Shown piece by piece: positions 54,898 to 64,000 of a stretch of DNA of 64,000 nucleotides. The notes under the pieces were generated by a model. It did not search any database. It was given only the letters and a program-made list of their open reading frames with translations, and was not told the DNA's origin. The stretch is from the NCBI GenBank assembly GCA_026119935.1, contig JALRMH010000054.1, positions 62,001 to 126,000 of the forward strand. Direction: 5' to 3'. Origin of the DNA: Endothia cerciana. Taxonomy: Eukaryota > Ascomycota > Sordariomycetes > Diaporthales > Cryphonectriaceae. The first letter of the stretch is position 1; the number at the start of each line of letters is the position of its first letter. The position numbers were made by a program, and so were the translations under genes.

Positions 54898-57800
54898 TTC
54901 TCTCCCGGGAATCGTGCGGACTTGCATCTCATCTCCCTGATCTGCACAGTGCATCCCTGGGAGGCGGAAAGGAGATGGACAGGAAGCCTCTCAACCCCGT
55001 CAACCCACGAGGTTGGGATCAGCAACTCGCTGAGGCCTGATCCAACGGTGAAGGATGGACCGTGTGTGGTGGAGACCGGTGCCGGCAGCATTGCGGCGGA
55101 TCTTGCAACGTTGGCGGGCTGACCGAGCTCGGAGACCCCCAAGCGCAGGAGGCGACAGTTGCACAACCCTCGTAGAACTCGAGCAGCCAGCACAGACGAG
55201 CCGTTGTACATGTGACGTTGAGTTGCCCTGCCCTTTCGAAATCTGACAGCTCCCGTACGCCAAGCTTGCCATCTGGTCCTCTCGGGCCCTTGGCAGCGAC
55301 GTGGCACCTCGTCTCGATCGTTGTCAGCTCGTAAAACGCGATACGAAAGGAGTTTGGACTCCAAGACTACCGTCCCGAACCAGCCAGGCCCCGAGGACGG
55401 CGTGCGCGGTGACGCCCACGCCCGCCACCGCGATCTCCAGACATCGTATCAGCCCTATGACCGGGTTGGTGTTGTTATCTAAGATTATGGTCAGCAGGGC
55501 AGTCGACAGCCAGGGCCGATCTGCTGTCATGCGAAGATCGGATTGCGCTTCTCGGATGTGTTGTGCGCCGCGGAGATTTTGGGTAGTGTGCGTCCCTACG
55601 TGAAACGAAACAAATCTTGGTGGTAACAGACCGTTGCCCTTGATAACGGATTGGCAGATTGGGCGGTGAGAATTGAAGGACTCTGCCCTGAACAGCGATG
55701 ATCTTTCCAAGTCGCATCCCTCAGGGCGGATCGGCATCGCATCGTCACGCAGGGAAGCTGATGAGGGGGGGGGGGGAGGGTCATCTCAACGTACCTAGGG
55801 CCAAGGTGGAAGAGGAAGGTGACGATGTTTCAGAAACAGACTGTGTCTTTGACTTGTTATCACTGTTGTTGCTTGTGAAAACTAATCAAACCTGACAGAC
55901 AGAAAACCAAGCACGCGGGAAACGGCACAGACGCTCCGAGTAGCGGTTCGGAATCCGGCTCTTCATCCTTGCCCTTGCCCTTGCCCTTGCTCCACTGTCG
56001 ACTTCATCCCTTCCACACCGCGATGTGTCTGGCCTCAGGTCCCTTGTGCAACGACCAACCTCCCACAAGGACGTCCGTTTCTGCGTCAAATTGTGACTCC
56101 GGGCTGGTCATGCGAGGCTAGACCGTCTACCGTGGCTTATCCGGTCGGCAAAGGCGCACAATCCCAGTCGGCCTTGTAAATCTTTTGCCCTTCCCCTAAG
56201 ATGAGCCTCGCTCTGCAGATCGGATATGAGGGTCCCACCAAGCCACACTGTCATGAACTCAGTCATCAGTCTGAGACCTGGGCTCATGGAGCCCCTGATA
56301 TGAACGGCTCCTCGGGACGGGCAGAGAGCCAATGTGTTATCGCCATGGGCCCCATTCATGACCGAGCCGTCGTTCTCGCTTGAGGCCGCTGAGAACATTA
56401 TCGAATATGAATACACTCTGGTCAACGGGCCCTTCGGCCGGACCCTTCCGCAATGTACGCCTTGTGGCATCCGGAACATGCACCTGATATTCAGTCCGGA
56501 AACAGCATTCACGGTCCGCTGGCTGCGGTGCAGGTCTCGCGAACTGAGCCATGGCAGGGTCCGTCCCCAAGTGTTATATCTCCCTGCTCGTCCCGCAGGA
56601 TCAAGGCAGTCCTGACCATGGTGCTCCGAAGTCTGCGAGAACCACTGGGATGTTGCGTTTTCTGTCTCTGGCTTCCCATTCGAAGCAAGATGTCTCAGAC
56701 CCCGATGACCTCTGCGACCTCTTTATGCCATCAACGTGATGGCGAAGTTCTCACGCCCCCCGGCGGAAAGCTTTTCTGATCTGAGATGAAGGAGACATGT
56801 CGTGTGGGACGAATGGCCTCGTACTGGCAACAGTCAAGACAATGGCAGAGATCGCGAGGAATACTTCAGATAAGGGATCATCCAATCCGAAATCAAGGAG
56901 GCTCAGTAGCATATCATCGCGAAACTCTCGGCTTGTAAGTAAAAACACTTTCAACTCGCTTCACGTTACACTCCACCAGGGAACACACCTCGGGAGCTAC
57001 AGCCTTCGCCTTGGCAGGAGCACTGCATTACCGTGTACGAGCGGCGGGTGAATCCTTAAACCGCGATCAGGGGTGCACGACTCGGTGCCAGGTGTCACGG
57101 ACCGATTCTGGTGCTCAAGCTAAAAGTCCAAACCCCCGGCGTGATTGTGAGACCAGGTTTTGCTTGAGCATCGCTGGACACCTTGCCACTACCGCGAGCC
57201 TCGCGCCCTCTGCTGGCGAGCAGCGAGTCCAAAGTATCAAAAGTCCTGGGCCATGACTGCCTCTAGCTGGCATATTCAGTTCAAAAATACGACTTAGGGG
57301 GGGCCTCGTGCTCGACTTACTCGAAGACAACCTTATCCTTCTCTGCTGTCTTCTACTCTTCGGTCCGCGCAGCCCCTGATTAAGCGGCTGGCGGAAGCGA
57401 GCATAATCCCCCCAAGAACCTAGATCTCTAGTTGGTCAACTAGGAACCACCCTCAAGCGGCATCCATTCGTGTGTCTTGCTTTCCGCACGATGAAACTTT
57501 TGTTTGGAGAGATGGTATATCGAGCCAGGATACGTTTACACGCCCGCTGAACAGGGATAATGGACACACTCCTTTCACAGAGCTCCTCGATGGTCTGATA
57601 AAGGCGGACAGGAAACAATTCATCTTGCAGTGTCTTTTATGCAAGAGAGGCGGTTGGCGAACAGTGGCCAGAGTAGGTTGTCTGGCGCGGGTGGCACAAG
57701 TGTGACGGTGGCCTAGGCCCCTATTCATCATCAATCTCTTGACTGGCTTCCAAGGTTGCTGGCGTTGTTGAGCAAGCCAGATTGGCAGCATAGAGTTGTG

Positions 57801-58874
57801 CTGTACCACCAGGTTCGCGGAACACCAGTCTAGCACGCACAAGTCACCATCTCAACAAACGCCCGACGGACCTGAGCTCTGTCTTCCAATTCCCCTACCC
57901 CCCTTGGCTCCAATGGCGTCCTACTTGACGGGCCCTTGTACTGCAAGGCACAATGTGCTATCATCGACACGGCTGACTATTATGTTTGTTCGTTTCCAAT
58001 TCGCCCACTGGGGCGACCTCGTCCGCGAATCTCGTGGTCTACAAGTTGTAGCTTCGCCAAGGTTCCCTTCTATCAAGCACCGTCACACCCTCCATAACCA
58101 CTCTCATCGTCCCTGCCCTGGCTTCAGGGTGTGTCCCTTCGGCTTGTGTGCTGTTTGTATGGATGCCCTAGGCGAGTGTCAGCAGGAGGTCGGAGCACGA
58201 CATGTTGCTAGCTCGTCTATCACTTTCTCATTAGGTCTGCCGGACAGACCTCATCACCGAGAGGGTCGATGCGTCTGTGGCTTGCAGCTTGTCGCCATCT
58301 CTCTTCCAATGCGGCGTGAATATCACGACCCTCATGCTGGACTACTGTTGCAAATTCAAGAAGCCTCATCCAGGGGCTGTGCTGTCAGAGGCTGTTGCTC
58401 GTGCGCTAGTCGTCCATCACAATACAGAATGACCATTGCATCTAAAGCGGCTACCAGCGTAGTCCGGCCATTACATCTCGCCTCTCACACAGCTTTAGCC
58501 CCGTTTCGACGCCGTGGCCTATCGCCACGGCGGCTAAGCAACCAGTGCTCCCAGGTCTCTCTCACTCGAGACTTGCTAGCATAAGACCCTCTCTGCCTCT
58601 CGTTCCGTCGTTATCATGTCATTCTTCATGGTGACTTGGGGATCGATATCACTCAGCCCGGTCGTTCGCTTCTCTAGAGCTGTCGTCCACTTCGTCCGAG
58701 TGTGGTGACCTTGGGTACTGGTTTGCCAATCGACGATCACACACTCCAAGTCGACGTTAACGCGGGTGATTTCACCTTTCCTCGACGTTGTATTTGCTAT
58801 CAAACATTCTTGATCCATTTCTGCCATCTCTTCGTGCCTCAAGGGGGCACACTCTCGATACGTCGTCGACAGAG
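54412..58874. other. Sparse intergenic region upstream of permease
   Basis: About 4.5 kb with no convincing gene. It has a (CA)n at 54857-54894, a G12 run near 55765-55777 and a short (CCTTGC)n block near 55971-55990. A hydrophobic stretch in a broken minus frame near 55019-55482 is listed under findings. A 224-codon plus frame from the ATG at 57913 lacks recognisable content. Confidence 0.45.
54857..54894. repeat. (CA)n microsatellite
   Basis: About eighteen CA units. Confidence 0.9.
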
Positions 58875-60567
58875 ATGGATTACGCCACGGGATATAGCGA
58901 GCACGGATCAAGCATTGGCGACAAGGACAGCTTTGGATCTGAGATCCACGTCGAATCAGCCGGCCCCGAGCGGTCAGACCAGCAAGATGGCCGGGACACG
59001 ATATGCGCCAAGGTCCAGCGCTTCGCAGGCAAGTTCGGCGTCGAGCAGAGAGGCATCGAGAGAGTCCTCCCCAGCGAGAGGACAGACACGAGTATGAGCA
59101 AGATTGGGACGCTTTGGACGTCGGCCAACATGACAGTCTCGAGCTTCGCAATCGGCGCCTTGGCCCAGCCGGTGTTCAAGCTCGGTTTCGTGGACACGGC
59201 CCTGACCGTCGTCTTCTTCAATCTCCTGGGCATACTGCCTGTCTGTTTCTTCTCGACCTTTGGACCAAGATTCGGGCTGCGGCAGATGGTGCTGTCCCGG
59301 TTCTTCTTCGGATACTACGGTGTCAAGCTCAGTAAGTCACAACTTCGTCGCTGGTCTCTCGGAGCCCTCAACAGGAGTTCCTTTTCCCTACTTTGATGTG
59401 TCTGCCGGGACTAACGCCACCTCGAAAGCCGCACTCTTCAACGTCCTGGCCTGCCTGGGCTGGTCCTCTGTGAACGTGATAGTCGGGGCGCAACTTCTGG
59501 CAGCCATCAATCCACAACACGCGCTGCCAGGCTGGGCCGGGATTCTCGTCATCTCGTTGTCGACCCTGCTCATCACGACGTTTGGCTACCGCCTCGTCCA
59601 CGCCTACGAGCGCTGGTCGTGGGTCCCCGTGTTCATCATCTTCCTCGTCGTAGCCGGCGAGTTCGGCCGCTCGGGTAGGTTCAGCGCGCTGCTCCCCCTA
59701 TCGCGTGGTCCGGCCGAGGCAGGGAGCGTCCTCTCCTTCGCAGCCTCGGTGTATGGTTTCGCGACCGGCTGGACCAGCATGGCGGCCGACTACACCGTCT
59801 ACCAGCCCGAGACGGCGCCCCGCCGCCGTATCTTCTGGTGGACCTTCGGTGGCCTCTTCCTCCCGCTCGTCTTCACGGAGCTCCTCGGCGCCGCCATCAT
59901 GACCGCCGCCGCCGCCGAGCTAGAAGAAGGCGGCGGCGGCGGCGGCGGCGGCAACGACTATCTCGCCGCGTACTCCGCCTCCGGGATAGGCGGGCTCCTC
60001 GCCGCGGTCCTCGTCCCGCCCCTGGGCGGGTTCGGCAGGTTCTGCCTCGTCGTGCTGGCCCTCAGCACCGTCGCCAACAACTGCCCCAACATCTACTCGG
60101 TTGCGCTCTCGCTGCAGGTCCTCGCGAGGCGGACCGGCCGCGTCCCGCGGCCCGTCTGGACGCTCCTGGGCACGTGCGCGTACGTCTCCGTGTCGGTCCC
60201 CGGGTACGGCCGCTTCGAGGGCTGGCTGGAGGACCTCATGCTGCTCGTCGGGTACTGGCTGGCCATCTACCAGGGGGTCGCGCTGACGGAGCACTTTGTG
60301 TTCCGCGGCCGGAGGGGCCACGGGTACGACGTCCGGGACGTCGAGGTCCCCAGACGGCTGCCGCCGGGGATGGCGGCCGTGGCGGCGTTCGGGGTCGGCG
60401 TGGTCGGCGCGGTGCTGGGGATGGCGCAGGCCTGGTGGACGGGGCCCGTCGGGCGCCTGTGCGGTGGGGAATTCGGGGGAGACGTGGGCTTTGAGATGGC
60501 GTTTGGCATGACTGCGCTCAGCTATGGGGTCTTGAGGACCGTTGAGAGGGCGCGGTATAGGAGATGA
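58875..60567 (+). CDS. NCS1-type purine-cytosine permease
   Basis: Two exons, 58875-59331 and 59429-60567, in phase, give 531 residues. A soluble N-terminus ends in a region (FGVEQRGIERVLPSERTD) typical of Fcy2-like NCS1 carriers. About twelve hydrophobic segments follow, including FFNLLGILPVCFFSTFGPRFGLRQM in the TM2/TM3 area, GWSSVNVIVGAQLL and VYGFATGWTSMAADYTVY, where fungal Fcy2 proteins place substrate-binding residues. Known role: proton-coupled uptake of cytosine, adenine, guanine or related bases at the plasma membrane. An Ala/Glu/Gly-rich loop with eight consecutive Gly (EEGGGGGGGGNDY, about residue 325) is encoded by a GGC repeat. The gene converges with IMP dehydrogenase. Confidence 0.9.
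59934..59954 (+). repeat. (GGC)n repeat encoding polyglycine in permease
   Basis: About seven GGC/GGN codons in an inter-helix loop of the permease. Confidence 0.85.
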
Positions 60568-61127
60568 AGGCACGGGGCGAAGACGGGAGGCACAGCCGCC
60601 CCGGCGGCGTGACAATCGAATCATCTGGCACTTCCCGTGCGGTTCCCGATATATGCCTCTCGATTGGTAGAATAAAGTGAAATACTACAGGGCGTGGCCG
60701 CCATCTTCTTTACTTGAACATGTCTCGGCTCCTTGTTTCGGCTATATTATTTTGTCATCCATCTGCCTGGGTAGGTGAACGGCAACCTAAATGGCTCTTT
60801 GTTTTACCCTTTCGTCCTAGGAACTTCCAAACGTCACCCACATTTCAAGCAATAGTAGATATTTGCAATGAGACTTGCAATCAATTCGAAAATGTGTCTT
60901 GAATCCTTGAAGCCTTACGGCTCATTCAGATCAGATCCGCGACCCAACAACACCTCGCCAGGTACGAACCAAAGCAGGATGGACGCCAACGAGATGTGCG
61001 TCAGGATCCTTGATGCCAAACCCATGATAGACCCATTTTTTTTCTTTTTGATACCAACCCGCACCACCTACCCAAACGCCTATAAAATCCATGCAAATGA
61101 ATGTATAAAGGATTGTGACGTCCAGGC
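60568..61127. other. Convergent 3' intergenic region
   Basis: 560 bp between the 3' ends of the permease (+) and IMP dehydrogenase (-). No gene is supported. It should contain both 3' UTRs. Confidence 0.5.
60671..60676 (+). terminator. Putative AATAAA polyadenylation signal
   Basis: An AATAAA hexamer about 105 nt after the permease stop codon. Position and sequence fit a 3' processing signal; no direct evidence of use. Confidence 0.4.
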
Positions 61128-63020
61128 TTAGGCATAAAGCTTCTTCTCGTACGACTCCATGTTGACACCACCCTCCAGCTGAGCACTGGCGGTGCGGATC
61201 TCAAAACGGAGCTCACCATTGGCGACAGACTCGTGGAGCTCCTGCAGGCTCTTGATGCCAGCGTCCTGCATAGAGTGCTTCAGGCCAGCCGCGAGGTAAG
61301 GCACGAACTTAGCGATCGAACTGCACGGAGAAATATCAGCCCAAGCCACGACAGGCGCATGAATTAGATAAGAGACACCTACCCTCGGTGAGCCACAGAA
61401 CCGGAGACACCCTGAGCAACCAAGACGCTGTCACCCTCGGAGAAGTAGCGAGCTGTGCCAGCATTGCTCACCTGGCTGTCCTTGCCACCGCCGCCGGCCT
61501 TCTTGTCTTGCATGGCGTCAATACTACCCATGCCACGGTAGGCCTTGACAAGCTTGCCCTCTCGGGACACGAACGAGGTTCCTGGGGACTCGGTAGTACC
61601 AGCGAGGAGACCACCCATCATGACGGTAGAGGCACCAAGAGCGAGGCCCTTCACTATGTGGCCAACATTCTGGATACCGCCGTCGGCAATGCAGGGAACG
61701 CCGAACCTGGCAGCGAAGCTGCTGACGTTGTAGACAGAGGTAGCCTGGGGACGACCAACAGCCATAACTTCCTGGGTAATGCAAGCGGAACCGCTGCCCA
61801 TGCCGATACGGAGACCATCGACCCCAGCGGCGATGAGAGCAGCAGCCTGCTCCCGCGTCACGACGTTTCCGCCGATGACGTCCAGCCCGGGGAAGCTCTG
61901 CTTGACCCACTTGATCATCTCAATCTGGAACATGCTGTTGCCCTGGCTGCTGTCGAGGATGACGATGTCGAGGCCAGCATCGACGAGCAACTCTAGACGC
62001 CTCTTGTCCTCGGGGCGGGTGCCAATGGCAGCAGCGCAGATCAGCTGCTTGGAGTCGGGCAGCTTCGAGGCGAGGGGGAAGTGGAGGTTCTTGCGGAGAT
62101 CAGAGCGAGAGATCATGGACACGAGGTTGCCGTCCTTGTCGACGATAGGCAGCTTGCCCTTCTTGGACTTGGCAAGGATGCTGTTGGCTTCGCCCAGAGT
62201 GACACCGTCCGAGGCCGTCACAAGGCCCGTAACCATGACGTCGGAGACGGGCTGATCGAGGTCGTCCTCGAACTGGAGGTCTCGGTTGGTGACAATGCCC
62301 AAGAGTTTGGAGCCGAGCTTGCCGTCCTCTGAGAAGCGATCTGTTAGCAACCTGTTCCGACCCCGGTATGGTGCGAACAAGATCCTCTTTGCAGTGCTGA
62401 AGGTTCATAGAAACAATTTCTCCTCACGACATGGTAGTCTCTTTGGTGGAACGAAAGTTATATTGATATGGGGTTATAATCACGAGAGCAGCAGAGTAGC
62501 CAGGACAACAGGGCCGTTGGACAGAAGACTTACCAGTGACAGGGAAACCACCGAAGCCCCACTTCTCCTTAAGAGCCTTCGCCTCGCCGACGGTGGTACC
62601 CTTGGTAATCAGGACGGGGTCGTTGATAAAGCCGTTCTCGTAGCGCTTGACGCTGCGAACCATGTCGGCCTGGGCCTCGGGGGAGCAGTTGTGGTGGATG
62701 ACTCCAACACCACCCTGCAGGGCCATGTGGATGGCCATCTCGTGCTCGGTGACGGTGTCCATCGGGGAGGAGACGAAGGGCGTCTTGAGCGAGATGCGCT
62801 TCGTGATGGGGGCGTCAAGGGTGACATCCGAGGCGGGGAAGCCAATGTAGCCAGGCAGGAGGAGGAAGTCGTTGTAGGTCAGACCTCCGTGGACCTTGGC
62901 ATTCATGAGGTCCTGGATGCCGAGTCCATCACGGGAGTCATACTCCTTGAGGACCTCCTCGGCCTTGGTGTAGTCCAGGACCTTGGACACGCCGTTGGCG
63001 TTTCCGCTGGTGGCAGGCAT
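61128..63020 (-). CDS. Inosine-5'-monophosphate dehydrogenase
   Basis: Three exons, 63020-62534, 62328-61383 and 61320-61128, in phase, give 541 residues. The N-terminal part of the TIM barrel (GLTYNDFLLLPGYIGF, SSPMDTVTEHEMA) is interrupted by a CBS pair (about residues 120-240, with GIVTNRD and SMISRSDLRK). The barrel then resumes with the catalytic loop GSGSACITQEV, whose cysteine is residue 345, and IADGGIQNVGHIVKGLALGA. Known role: NAD-dependent oxidation of IMP to XMP, the committed step to GMP, in the cytosol. It is the target of mycophenolic acid. At intron 1 an acceptor after TCTCAG gives the family-like VTEDGKLGSKLLG; an alternative 12 nt upstream would add Asp-Arg-Phe-Ser. It looks fully functional. 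Confidence 0.96.
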
Positions 63021-64000
63021 CTTGCGCGCGTGGTAGCGGCCCTGACTGAAGTGTGCGGGGAGGGAGAGCTAGCAGGAGTGCCAGTCAAGAAGATGACAAA
63101 GGTGATGGCGCGTCGTCAATTGTCTGGCCTTCTTGACGGGGAGGGTTTCCCAAGAGAAGAGAAGAAGAGTAGAGGGGAGGGAGGGGAGCAAAGATGGCCG
63201 CACCAAAAGTTTTATGCGGGACCGGCCGGTCAGATTCGTCAAAAGGTGGGGAACTGGGGTCTCTTATCTTATCGGTACACGAGGCGTGAGGACGGCACCG
63301 TGGGCGGCCGGGCAGTCCCGACAGCACAAGCCCAGGAGTCAACGGGCCTGGGGAGTGCCTAACAGGTCCCCGCCGCCCTCGAACCAAGCTGTGTTAGGTG
63401 ATTTTATAGTACTTATTATCAACAAAAAGCCGCGGTCAGCCGAGCATCTACGAGGCCCTCATTGAACGTCAGCTCATCAGAGCTCCTCGTCTCTATTGTA
63501 CCCTGAAGGGCCTAATGCAGACACAACCCAATCCACCACACAGCGAAGCACTCGCCCACTTATGGACCTACGGAGCAGTAGCCTGATCAGCCATACCGCA
63601 TATTCCGTGCTGGCCAGGGTCTGAAATGCCCACTAGGAACCTGGAATAGGCAGTGCCTCGTCTTTGAATGAGATGGCGTCCTGTGGCATGAATCACAGGA
63701 CCTCCTCCGTACCTGACCTGTGGGCCATCATCGTCCAGAAGACGAAGTCTAGACCTCGGCAGTTGACTTGGAACTCATGGGCGGAGTACGCCGTACTACA
63801 TATATAGTGGTATGTAATACCTACAGGTCACTACTACTGCGTCCGCAGAGGCCTTTTGAACCTGGCTGCACAAGCCCCTGATCAGAAGACTGCATAAATG
63901 GCATTGTGCATTGTAGATTTGGACTGGAGACACTTGACCCATCGCCCTGCTTTACATCACCTGCAGATTTGACTGGCCCAGCCACCGTCATATCTGGGGC
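63021..64000. other. IMP dehydrogenase upstream region and window end
   Basis: The first few hundred bases upstream of the IMP dehydrogenase ATG are C/T-rich on its sense strand and should contain its leader and promoter. The remainder to the window end shows no gene, repeat or RNA that I can support. Confidence 0.45.

Noticed and set aside
57796..58584. 262-codon plus frame upstream of the permease
   Set aside because: Begins at TTG; from its first ATG (57913) it has 224 codons of scrambled Cys/His/Arg-rich sequence with no domain. Kept only as a remote possibility.

Overview
The window looks like nuclear DNA of a filamentous ascomycete (Pezizomycotina, most likely Sordariomycetes). The evidence is short GT-AG introns of about 45-350 nt (one of 665 nt), GC-rich third codon positions, pyrimidine-rich leaders, and a gene set typical of that group: KMT6 H3K27 methyltransferase, Pil1 eisosome protein, LaeA-like methyltransferase and an NmrA-like protein. 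There are no bacterial features, operons, CRISPR arrays or intact transposons. All intron-exon models were spliced by eye and checked for reading phase.

Layout. 0-8.2 kb: a WDR6/Rtt10-type WD40 protein (+) and a PPZ-type phosphatase with three exons (+). 9.5-15.2 kb: a frame-broken Myb/SANT-like locus (-), the KMT6/EZH2 homologue (-), and a small unrecognised two-exon gene (+) diverging from it. 15.6-24.2 kb: Pil1/Lsp1 (+), the NatC subunit Naa38 (-) head to head with the RAD2/XPG nuclease (+), then ATP synthase subunit g (+). 24.2-40.6 kb: about 16 kb that is almost empty, holding one complete six-exon LaeA-like methyltransferase (-) among microsatellites and homopolymer runs. 40.6-52.7 kb: TFIIA large subunit (-), an NmrA-like protein (-), Cdc20 (-) diverging from a Kelch/BTB protein (+), and an isochorismatase-like hydrolase (+). 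52.7-58.9 kb: a second sparse stretch with one possible tiny secreted peptide (-). 58.9-63.0 kb: a purine-cytosine permease (+) converging on IMP dehydrogenase (-). The last 1 kb has no gene I can support.

The genes are mostly independent housekeeping functions: tRNA modification, ion homeostasis, Polycomb silencing, eisosomes, N-terminal acetylation, nucleotide excision repair, ATP synthesis, basal transcription, the cell cycle and GMP synthesis. The only neighbours with an obvious metabolic link are the permease (purine or pyrimidine uptake) and IMP dehydrogenase (guanine nucleotide synthesis). No new multi-gene system is evident. The most unusual items are the locus at 9.5-10.3 kb, where reading resumes in the +1 frame after each of three stops; poly-C runs on the sense strand of introns; and the lone methyltransferase in the gene-poor block.
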